From contig NC_083597.1 in the NCBI RefSeq assembly GCF_020882245.1, positions 39,658,652-39,722,651 of the forward strand: DNA of 64,000 nt. The letters run 5' to 3'. Origin of the DNA: Rhopalosiphum padi. Taxonomy: Eukaryota > Arthropoda > Insecta > Hemiptera > Aphididae. The notes beneath the pieces are model-generated. The model had not been told where the DNA came from. It saw only the letters and a program-made list of their open reading frames with translations, and ran no database searches. Shown here in pieces: positions 47,901 through 56,103 of this stretch (position 1 is its first letter; each line of letters begins with the position of its first letter). A program made the translations under genes and the position numbers.

Positions 47901-49402
47901 AATTTTATAAAACAATGAAGAATCCATCTTCTAGGATAACTAAATTCATTTTTAAATTATTAGAATTTGACCTAGAAATAAAACATCGCCCTGGCTCATG
48001 GAACACGGCGGCAGATTGTCTCTCACGTTACCCCGTTCATACAACAAAAATAACAGATATATTATATGAGAACGATAAAGACGAAATTAATGCTAACTCT
48101 ACAAATTTCGAAATTAGATCCGACAATATAAAACCGGAGACATTAAAAACACTACAGACAGAAGACGAATTTTGCAACGGTATAATTTTATCATTACTGG
48201 GAGATAAAAAAAATAAATATTTTAAAAAATCAAGAAAATATTTAATAAAGCAGGAACTACTATATTTTAAAAATTGGTCACCTCACGGAATTAATAACCT
48301 ATTAGTAATACCAAAAAAAATGACTAACACTATTATTAAATCTTACCATGAATCAGTTTTTAGCGGACACTTCGGGATAACAAAAACCTTAGCTAAATTA
48401 AAACAAAAATATTATTGGCCCACAATAATAAAAGACACCACAAATTTTATAAAAACATGCATTTCTTGTCAAATGATTAAAAATCCAATAGGCAAAGGCC
48501 ACGGTTTACTACAACCAATACCATTACTTTCAGGGAAGCCAATGCAAAGACTAACATTCGATTATTTAGGACCGTTGCCCACCTCTAGGGGGAAAAAATA
48601 CCTCATTGTTGCTACCTGTAATGCCACAAAAATGGCTTTCGCAAAGGCAGTTACAAATGCAAACGGAGCCGCAACAATAAGTTTTCTAATGGACTTAATA
48701 ACATCTTACGGGGTACCTAAATATTTTTGTAGCGATAGGGGCACCCATTTCAAAAATAAAGAGGTAGACTATGCCTGTAAAAAATTAGGTATTTCACAAA
48801 TTTTCTCTAGTGCGTATCATCCACAGACACAAGGTATGACCGAACTTATGAACAAAATCATCTGCAATAGTTTATCACATTATGTAAATGAAAATCAAAA
48901 AGACTGGTCATTATATTATAAAATGATCATTTTTGCTTATAATACTAGCCCAAGTTCGAGATTAAAAGTAAGCCCATTTTATTTACTCCACGGTATAGAA
49001 GCAAACCAACCTATAGATAATAAATTAACTACAGAAGACGAGTTGTTTGACTTTACTAAAGCACTAAAGCAACTTCAAAAAATTAGAGACACTATTCCCA
49101 AAATTGTCGAAAAAGAACAAGCTGTTCAGAAAAAACAATATGACATAAGTCACAAAAATATTAATTTCAAACCGGGACAAAAAGTATTAATAAAATTTGA
49201 TTTCTACGAAAAAGATAAATCAAAGAAATTAGCTAATAAATATAGGGGCCCTTTTACTATTATTGAAAAAATATCTGACGTAAATTACAAAGTAGATTTA
49301 ATCTTAAAAGGAAAAAAAACCATAGATATCATACATGTACAAAGAATAAAACCTTTTTATGAAGCAGCAGTATCAAACACAGGGGAAAATAATATACCAT
49401 AA
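44903..49402 (+). CDS. pol: Pol polyprotein: macrodomain-like segment, protease, RT, RNase H, integrase
   Basis: Read in the -1 frame after the slip site, with no stop to 49402 (1,500 codons; the first Met is at 45104, and the residue numbers below count from it). Order: a linker; a macrodomain-like segment at 30-168; aspartic protease with DTGS at 253-256 and ILLGNDF near 319-325; reverse transcriptase with YLDD at 712-715; RNase H with its first Asp near 861; integrase with the HHCC finger (first His 1082), the DD35E triad D1153, D1211, E1247, and a GPF module near 1382. All expected catalytic residues are present, so the copy looks enzymatically intact. Roles: particle maturation, cDNA synthesis in cytoplasmic particles, and insertion into host DNA. 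The DxD...E motif next to HPQTQG has TEL in place of the usual VER/IER. Codon use is strongly A-rich, like gag and env. Confidence 0.93.
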   Translation, partial: RLRSELEKKSDQLTRINTYELNNITYKEIKGIEKNNYIHFIKKWYDHKLNKTIVNQNLDISETEIENMYLKNNPEPESEFQNFLLSNNTNATRACDYLEVTGDIFLLDKTWAIGHCVSKCLTMSPEITLKVKNKFNNIKQLINQNKNTNEIAHLKTDDQWLLYLITKDNYNDKPKYSNIFKTLENTKQFCIENKIKKLALPKICSGLDNKKWDITSNMIKFIFQNTPIKIKILSLPEEKDDNLLQNDENIYPINDNKNDGSAIETNKIKDIYLNNSNNSINNESKNINKYVCTYVDKHYNTRVLSIIVEHEGIEKYAIIDTGSNISCIDMSLVNDMELAKKEEDIVITGADNTKLEQLGKIKLVVKINGNTYSIDAYVIKGLNCKILLGNDFNIKNNLIINFKDKNLELNNDVLIPMDKLWYNYNTQSKNNNIGTKYNITSINFDKQKYIGKIVSNYNINIPPKNKINIKNFDINTNIIGTSYVIEPIDRLTKNKLLTLESSFVNNEDGITLYNFSNLHSNIPTGMTIANIVKTNTPNIKKITEFAEKNIKTIYTTKQEKYNNENINEVTDKQGNVIKISQELNNKQRKEALKLINNYKHLFTSDPLDINCANIEPCEIKLKSDKPIFQPPFRVSPMQREKLKILIDQMIDADIIEPSRSSYAAPVFLIPKKEKGEYRFLVDYRKLNNETIADKHPIPRSQDLFRSLEGAKYYSSIDMAQGYFQIPIKQEDQDKTGFITDFGLFNFKRIPQGFKNSAPIFQRIINNVFSDYLYKTMIAYLDDICCFGNSFEEALIRLEQIFIRLEETGLKLKTNKCTFLKSEIELLGHTVSNVGLKPLGKNTEAIVKFPIPKKIKDVRAFVGLTSYYRKYIKDFAKIASPLTNLTKKENKFMWGNEQEISFETLKKAITTAPVMAHFKDGYPVFVTTDASLEGLSGILEQEDENGKRHPISYASRKLKGGEKNFTTTELEMSAVVFATNYFREYLIGRKITVFSDHSSLQFYKTMKNPSSRITKFIFKLLEFDLEIKHRPGSWNTAADCLSRYPVHTTKITDILYENDKDEINANSTNFEIRSDNIKPETLKTLQTEDEFCNGIILSLLGDKKNKYFKKSRKYLIKQELLYFKNWSPHGINNLLVIPKKMTNTIIKSYHESVFSGHFGITKTLAKLKQKYYWPTIIKDTTNFIKTCISCQMIKNPIGKGHGLLQPIPLLSGKPMQRLTFDYLGPLPTSRGKKYLIVATCNATKMAFAKAVTNANGAATISFLMDLITSYGVPKYFCSDRGTHFKNKEVDYACKKLGISQIFSSAYHPQTQGMTELMNKIICNSLSHYVNENQKDWSLYYKMIIFAYNTSPSSRLKVSPFYLLHGIEANQPIDNKLTTEDELFDFTKALKQLQKIRDTIPKIVEKEQAVQKKQYDISHKNINFKPGQKVLIKFDFYEKDKSKKLANKYRGPFTIIEKISDVNYKVDLILKGKKTIDIIHVQRIKPFYEAAVSNTGENNIP
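45185..45610 (+). other. macrodomain-like (TARG1/OARD1-type) segment inside Pol
   Basis: Residues 30-168 of the Pol frame follow the TARG1/OARD1 macrodomain pattern: LEVTGDIFLL (strand, then the Gly-Asp of the ADP-ribose pocket), IGHCVSK, VKNKF, EIAHLK (K88), YLITK, DKPKYSNI, LALPKICSGLD (D141) and a final strand IKILSL. In cellular TARG1 a Lys in the AVLK position and an Asp in the GCGLD position perform ADP-ribosyl-glutamate hydrolysis; both are kept here. The segment precedes the protease, so it would be made only as part of Gag-Pol and could be released by cleavage. Homology is recognised by eye, not by search. Confidence 0.82.
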
Positions 49403-49759
49403 TCAAACTTAACACTAGGCAAGTTAATATAAAAAAAAAAAAAAGGTTAATTTTTACACAACACTAGCTAACATTTATTTTGGTTTTTTTTTAACAAACC
49501 AAAAACTAAATTGTAGACAATAGTGTTCATAAAATTAAAAGCTTATACTGCATTTTATAAAGTAAGTATTTCATTGAAGTAAACTTTAGTTATAAGTACT
49601 GTAAGTAACTAGTTTAAGTTATAAAAAATAATTAATACCTAAAAATAATACATATTATATTATAATAATATTTGCTGATGTACTCGGGTATATGTATAAT
49701 GTATATGGGTGATAATTTAACGTACAGAGCGATAGGAAATTATTTTATAATTATGTTTA

Positions 49760-49778
49760 ATTCAGTCTTTGGTTCTAG
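49760..49778 (+). promoter_or_regulatory. probable 3' splice site for env mRNA
   Basis: A pyrimidine-rich run ending CTTTGGTTCTAG lies directly against the env ATG (49779). Errantivirus env is made from a spliced mRNA, and a site with its AG touching the start codon fits that. The matching donor was not identified. Confidence 0.55.
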
Positions 49779-51620
49779 ATGTTTTTTAAAATCCTCACAG
49801 TCGTTACAGTACTCATCAACGCTAACGCAGAAGAAGATATAGCTGTAATTTTATCTCCCGGAGCCTTTTTTGACGAGGTACCAGAGGCCATTCTATATGA
49901 CAAAAGCATTCCTCTAATCTATACACAGGAATTGCAAGACGATTACCCAGATGACAATTTGGAAAATATAAAAAATAACTGGGGGGTTGAAAAATACTGT
50001 GAAAATAAAAACACAAACTACTGCAACATTGTCAACCAAACAATAGATATATTAAGCACCATAAATAAAAACATAAGAGAAAGCGATACAAACACATTAG
50101 ATTTAAATAAAGGCCTATTAAACAGTAGATCAAAAAGGGGAATTCAATTTTTCGGGAATTTATATCACTTCTGTTGTAATGTCGCAACAGAAAAACAATT
50201 AAAAACTTTTTACACAAATGAAGAAATGTTAGATCAACAAATTAACAAATTTAAAAACGTTTTCGCATCAGACCATAAAGATCTAACAAACATAACTACA
50301 GAACTCAATAAATACACAAAAAATACTAAAAACAATATCAAATTATTAAAAGATAGTTTTTCAAAATTTATAAATGAAGAAAAAATAAATAACTTACTAG
50401 AAAAAACAAATCAGGAGAATATGATTCAAGGTATCCAAGAAATAACATACAATTTAATTTCAGTAATTCTAAAATTTACAAATAATGAAAGAGATACAAA
50501 TATTCATTTACACTGTAAGCTACATAAAATTCCAGCAAGGATCATAAAATCAAAAATACTGTATAACGACTTAATAAAATTAATAAGGGCAATCGAAAGA
50601 GATGGATATGAATTAACTATACCATTAGAACATTTTCATACATATTATAACTTACCAATTACCGAATGTCAATTTTCAAAATCAAAAATTCTAATTAAAA
50701 TAAAAATACCTATCCAAGAAAAATCTGCAAAATGGAAACTATATCAATACATTCCAACTCATTTTAAGTTTCACGAGTCTACTTGCATTATATACTCAGA
50801 AAAAACATATATAGCGATAAATACCATGAATGATGAACACAGGATAATATCAGGAATCGGCCTACAACACTGTGACCCACCAATCACGGACCTATGTTAT
50901 ATTCCAAAATTTTCATCTGATATTACCCTTTCCCCAAAATGTGTGGAAGCAATCTTTAAAAACAAAAAATTAGATATAATTAATCAATACTGCTATTTCC
51001 AGTGCATTAAACAATATGATGACGACTCTATAATAATAAAACAAATAGGAATAAACACATACGTCATAACTAACCCACAACCTACCTTAAGCATAAAAAA
51101 AGAAATATTGAATATAACCAAAACAGAAGAACTTAAATTAAATTACAATCACCCAGGTTTAATAAAAATAACCTTTCCGTGTAACTATGAACTATTAAGA
51201 AATGATATCATTTTAATACCAAAAATGTACCCTTGCGAAACTAACAATTTAAATACATACTCAGTCAAAAGGGTATTACCAGTATCATGGACAAAAATTA
51301 AATCATTAAATATAAACCACGAGAATAAAAAAGAAAGTATATCCTTTTCAAATTTGACGGAAATTTTAAATCAAAATTGGATCGATGAAATTCCTAACTT
51401 TCACGTAACAAAACAAATACGAGACCCCGAAAAATACTTTAATGATATAATGTTAAAAAAAATACCACAACCACTTATTGATGATTTCTTAGGTGACATA
51501 ATTTATATAACATGGTTAACCATGCTTACCATAATAATAGGGTTCATAGGATATAAAATATACCCAGCTATTATCAAAATAAACATGTTAACCATGCCCC
51601 CTCCTATTCCACAAAGATAA
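49779..51620 (+). CDS. env: Env glycoprotein (errantivirus / baculovirus F-like)
   Basis: 613 aa, intact. The signal peptide is at about residues 1-17. A furin-type site RSKR (117-120) is followed by a hydrophobic Gly-Phe-rich segment, as expected for a fusion peptide at the new N-terminus. A long helical region (about 145-240) precedes a Cys-containing ectodomain. A single membrane anchor lies at about 574-595 with a short cytoplasmic tail ending PPPIPQR. This layout is that of insect errantivirus Env related to baculovirus F proteins (class I-type fusion). It would act at the cell surface and on particles to allow spread between cells. Start choice is supported by the splice site against this ATG. 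It is separated from pol by 376 untranslated bases. Confidence 0.88.
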   Translation: MFFKILTVVTVLINANAEEDIAVILSPGAFFDEVPEAILYDKSIPLIYTQELQDDYPDDNLENIKNNWGVEKYCENKNTNYCNIVNQTIDILSTINKNIRESDTNTLDLNKGLLNSRSKRGIQFFGNLYHFCCNVATEKQLKTFYTNEEMLDQQINKFKNVFASDHKDLTNITTELNKYTKNTKNNIKLLKDSFSKFINEEKINNLLEKTNQENMIQGIQEITYNLISVILKFTNNERDTNIHLHCKLHKIPARIIKSKILYNDLIKLIRAIERDGYELTIPLEHFHTYYNLPITECQFSKSKILIKIKIPIQEKSAKWKLYQYIPTHFKFHESTCIIYSEKTYIAINTMNDEHRIISGIGLQHCDPPITDLCYIPKFSSDITLSPKCVEAIFKNKKLDIINQYCYFQCIKQYDDDSIIIKQIGINTYVITNPQPTLSIKKEILNITKTEELKLNYNHPGLIKITFPCNYELLRNDIILIPKMYPCETNNLNTYSVKRVLPVSWTKIKSLNINHENKKESISFSNLTEILNQNWIDEIPNFHVTKQIRDPEKYFNDIMLKKIPQPLIDDFLGDIIYITWLTMLTIIIGFIGYKIYPAIIKINMLTMPPPIPQR

Positions 51621-52716
51621 TTATATGAAGTTAAATAAACAAATAATTAATAGACTGGTTACACATTAACAAAACGAAATTGGTTATATATAAAAATCAC
51701 AATGTAAGACCAACTACAAAATACGTTCGAACATCATAATATTACAATAAATGAATAAAATATAAACAATACAATCTCCAATACATACTCAAAAAAAATA
51801 ATCCATTTCGCACAAATAAAATCATTATAAATTAATCCAAGAAGCTACTGATGTTGTTACACTTATAAAATCAATTTCACAAAAATGTAAACAGTGAGAT
51901 GAAAAAAAAAAAAAAAATAATGTATCATAATAATATAATACCTAACTAATATTATTTTGTTAAAAAAAAAAAAAAAAAAAAAAATAATAAAAAAAAATGT
52001 AAAACCAATTTAACATAAAATCGGTATCAAAACAAAGGTATAAACGACGACGGTCAACCAACACATCACCAAGACTACTAAATATTAACATTAGCAGCCA
52101 CAAGAGGATTCAATCTACACAATATACAACGAAGGAGATGAATAAAATAGTAAACTCAGCAATAACCTCCACACTTATGTAATTTTTTTTTTACTCCGTC
52201 TAGCGATCTTTTTAATTTTTCCCCATCACACTGCATCCTTTTATAAAAAAAATAATAATAATAACAATATATATATTATGTATAATATACACCTACTCTA
52301 TAATTTCGAAAACCGCTCAATAGACAAAACAAAATAATCATTGTGTAAACACCTCAAACAAGAAGATGAAAAACAGAGATACTACAATTAAGCATTTAAA
52401 TAATAAATATTAAAAATAACTAAATATTTCTGATGACAATCAGCATGAAGCAATCACATAATATATGAATGGACAAAAAAAAAAACGAATTCTGGTCACA
52501 ACAGTTATAGAAAGTTTTGAAATATTATAAATTTTACCCTATCCCAAAAGTTTTCCTCTCAGAAAATATAATATATGCTATTCCTATTTACCTTTCCACA
52601 CTCCAAACACTAAAAATACGTAATACAACTAGTTTTTTAAATTTAATATTATAATTGTATACAATTGCATAGTTTTAAATGTAAAATATGAGGACATATT
52701 TTTTTTTAATAACATT
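51621..52716 (+). other. long untranslated 3' region of the LTR element
   Basis: About 1.1 kb between env and the 3' LTR with no credible frame. It contains A runs of about 17 bases (near 51902) and about 21 bases (near 51963). It is longer than in typical errantiviruses and might hold regulatory or packaging sequence, but I see no defined structure. Confidence 0.6.
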
Positions 52717-52722
52717 AGGGAG
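52717..52722 (+). other. polypurine tract
   Basis: AGGGAG directly precedes the 3' LTR, where plus-strand priming starts. It is short but in the exact place expected. Confidence 0.6.
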
Positions 52723-53034
52723 TGTTGTATATGGCATGTGCCAACAAATAATAATGGGAACAATATTGCTTATTTTAGTTAAATGTTTAATTGCGTAATA
52801 TTAGGCTAATGAAGCAAATGAGCTGAGGCAGCACCTTGTAAAATAATATTTAAGGACGTAAGCACCACAGTAGGGGGTCAGTGCGGGTTTCGAGTGAGAG
52901 ACGCATATATCTTGTGAGCGATTCATAGAGACCCGTATTTTTGTGTGTTTGTTTTATGTAAAATAAAGTATTTCGTGATAGTGTTAATTGTTTATAGATC
53001 TTTTTGTGTGCCTTCGAGAGATAGGTATACTACA
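52723..53034 (+). repeat. 3' LTR
   Basis: 312 bp. Reading against the 5' LTR base by base, I found no difference. Followed by the GATA target duplication. Confidence 0.95.
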
Positions 53035-53038
53035 GATA

Positions 53039-55150
53039 TTTAAAAGATGTTAATGACAATAATGGGTTTAGAGAGAAAGGGCTGGGAAAGAAAAATTAAG
53101 TATAGATTAAAATACCTCACTATTTATTGACAAATTTTTAATACATAAAATGTAGTATTTTTTTTTATTTATTCTATATCTAGAATATAGTGTATTTTTA
53201 AATATGATTACTTAAATATATGGTGAATTATTGTGCATAATGAATACATTAATAAAAAAAAGTATATTCTGATTCAGTATTGCTACATTTTTATAGCTAC
53301 CACGAAACATACCCATTGGAACATATTTTCACATTTATAAACTAATGCATCCGTTATGTAATATTACGGACTTTTGGTTAACATAATTTATTTTTTATTT
53401 ATTCACTAAGTAGACAGTGGTTCACATAGACATATTGATTAAAATATTTCCATAAAACTATTCAATAACAGGTATCCGTTTAGTCAGGTATTACTGTATT
53501 ACATGTGTTACTGGTATTATTTTGGAAAATGTAAGAACGATAATTTTAATACTCAAATTAGTAATACATTTTCTGGGCATTGTGTGAGATTTCCCGTGAA
53601 AAGGGTTGGTAGGTACTCTGCTCGAATACAAGTGGAAAAAGTGAATAAAATACTGTAGCTCGCTCCGCACATTATTATCGAATCGAATTATTATACCTAA
53701 AAATTTAACACTACAAAATTATACTTACATGTTTTATGAGTTTGATACCTCCTCGTTACGAAACGATTCGTAATCTCAAGTGATAATATAATTTTTGCGC
53801 GAACACTATTGCCATCTGCCATCTAGGTAATATTTCATAATCTAATCGTAAAGCTACCTACCACTAGATATTTTTGAATGATTACTGTCACGACTTCGCT
53901 TAGTCTGTCATTAATTGATGATATTTACGCAGCGTGTAGTCTTGTTTTTTTTCTATTGGTTATCGTTTCTAACTATTTTCTAATTATTTTATCTATTTAC
54001 TCTGTTTATCTATGTTTTTGAATAAAATAAATATATTGATTAATTTAATATTCAATATGAAAAATAAAAATAAAAAAATATTTAATAATTAAGACAATTT
54101 TTATAAATTATAAAATATTAATACAGTTATATTAATTAATGTATTAAAATTACATTTAAATCCTCATTACCCCCACAAATTTAAACCTCATATTTTAGAA
54201 TATTATATTCTTAGTGACTTAATATGTACACTAGTTTAATAACTGAGTTATTCTTCGTTTGAATTTCGATTTAAATACATATTAAAACTTGAAACTTTTT
54301 ATATTACATGGTAAAAGGGTGGTTCTTGTTTGAACAATCTAAGTAAATCTAAGTAATGCATCCAGTGGCGCAAACTTTTTTTCTATGGTAAGTAAATCTT
54401 TATCGGTGTACAACCTTCACGTGGATATTTTCATCAGTGATTGGACGGCGTTACGTATAGGCCATATATGTACGCGTTATTACACTATAGGCTTTTAGTT
54501 TGCAGGCTAATGCAACTGATATAATAAAATGCGAGCGGCTGATAACTGGGCTGTGGCCAGTGAACACGCCTGTGTATAGTATACGGTGTTCATAGCTGCA
54601 AGTTGGTACAGACAAATAAACCAAAACTCGTTATTCGAATAATATACTTATTGATTTAGTTTTATTTATTATAATGATGTAATAATATAAAATCATCATT
54701 CTCATCAGTATATTATCAATTCAACTGCTTTATATTACAACGATGTATCTTATTGCAAACACAATAGGAAAAATAGAATTTATTTTATTGGTTGCTCATA
54801 TTATACAAATCTTAAACGTACTCTACATAGTGCTACGGCAGCCTACAGCGATCTACGCGTATAGTATACTCGTATAATATTATAATATTGTAATAATATG
54901 TTGAAATCGAATCTCGTCCACGACTCGAGCACAACGCAAACGTAACTAAAGCATAACATTACTATATATTGAGTTATGTTAGTTCGTGTATGTGTGTTTT
55001 TGATTGTGTGCCTTGCCTTTATCGGCGATTACGGGTATGTATATGTGTACGTGTATATATTTTACGCGTTATTTGTAAATTATTAAAAAAAAAAAAACAA
55101 ACGAAAATTATTCATAGGTATATCATATAATAAATATTAAAACATTTAAC
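53039..55150 (+). repeat. second half of the segmental unit split by the LTR element, incl. 0.9-kb block copy 2
   Basis: Non-coding. 53190-53430 matches 34910-35160 (TTCTGATTCAGTATTGCTA, GCATCCGTTATGTA). 53640-53880 matches 39950-40240. 54190-55150 is the second copy of the dispersed 0.9-kb block, more diverged than the other two. Before the element inserted, this followed directly on 42075. Confidence 0.75.
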
Positions 55151-55860
55151 ATTTAAGATTATTACTTTTAGAAAATCACGAAAAATTATTCTTCTTATTA
55201 CAACGTGAAAAACTATTATGCTATTAATTGTGTTCTACATAAAATACCAACATTACTGTAAATAGCTAGCACAAAATGTTTTGTGTTGTACATTGAATTA
55301 CAATTACATCCTGTATAACCTTGCTCAATTAATGATGAATTTGATGCAGAAGCTTGCCTTAAGGAAATTTGTTGATCACTTTGTACATCAGTGATTGTCA
55401 ATCACTGATTGATATTAAATTTTCTTTAAACATGGAAAACTGCTTTCATGAATATAAACAATTGGATTAGGCCATAGATTATCGCTTTATGGGTTAGATA
55501 TACAATAATAAATACATTTATCATTAAAAAATTGTTCAGGTCATCTCATTCTAATTGTTTTAATAAGAATAAAAGTATTACATGAATTTCAAGGTGTTAA
55601 GAATAAAAATAAAATTATGTATGATAATTTTATTTAAATAGCATCTAATCATCAAGTAAATGATTATTATTATTTAGAATTAAAAGAATGTCTCACCAGA
55701 ATTATCTTTCCATGTTTATCTAACAAGTATCATAGAATGGATAACAATGAACTTAAATAGGAAGTATAATTATTTAACCATTAAATTATATGGCTGACAA
55801 TTTTACGAAACGGAGAGGAAGATTTTGTAAAGGACATTATAAAATAAAATATAATAAATT

Positions 55861-56103
55861 TTATTTATTAATAGGAGTAGGAAGGAGTAGGAATTTATGA
55901 ATTGGAACATCATTACCAAAATTACAAGGTAAACCTTCAGCAGAGATTCTGATAGTAAAATATAATTCATTTTCTAAATCACTCTGTGCTTCATAAGGTT
56001 TAACATGTGGTTCACCACCAGTTTCAAACAAAGTTTTTTTCGACCCCCTAAGCATTTTCTTGATGCTTTTATACTTTTGCTTCAAGTTAGTAGGATCTCT
56101 TGG
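55861..56103 (-). pseudogene. Myb/SANT-like (zeste/MADF-type) DNA-binding exon, probable transposon-derived remnant
   Basis: An 80-aa frame beginning after TTATAG (a possible splice acceptor) with PRDPTNLKQKYKSIKKMLR and then LFETGGEPH. The phrase LKQKYKSIKK plus a downstream FxTGGG-like block is typical of the multicopy Myb/SANT-like DNA-binding proteins that travel with Harbinger-type elements in insects. No upstream exon with the first two helices was found, so it is probably a fragment. A terminal exon of a real gene cannot be excluded. Confidence 0.5.

Larger units (their letters stand above)
42076..53034 (+). mobile_element. complete env-bearing Ty3/Gypsy LTR retroelement (errantivirus-like), 10,959 bp
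   Basis: Both LTRs are present, with flanking GATA duplications (42072-42075 and 53035-53038), a primer-binding site, intact gag, pol and env frames and a purine tract before the 3' LTR. The domain order protease, RT, RNase H, integrase (with a GPF module) is that of Ty3/Gypsy (Metaviridae); a separate env of the insect errantivirus/baculovirus F-like type places it with errantivirus-like elements. The coding strand is strikingly A-rich, so the proteins are rich in Lys and Asn, unlike the host exons in this window. Identical LTRs and three open frames imply a very young, possibly competent copy. An extra macrodomain-like segment sits at the start of Pol. Confidence 0.95.
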
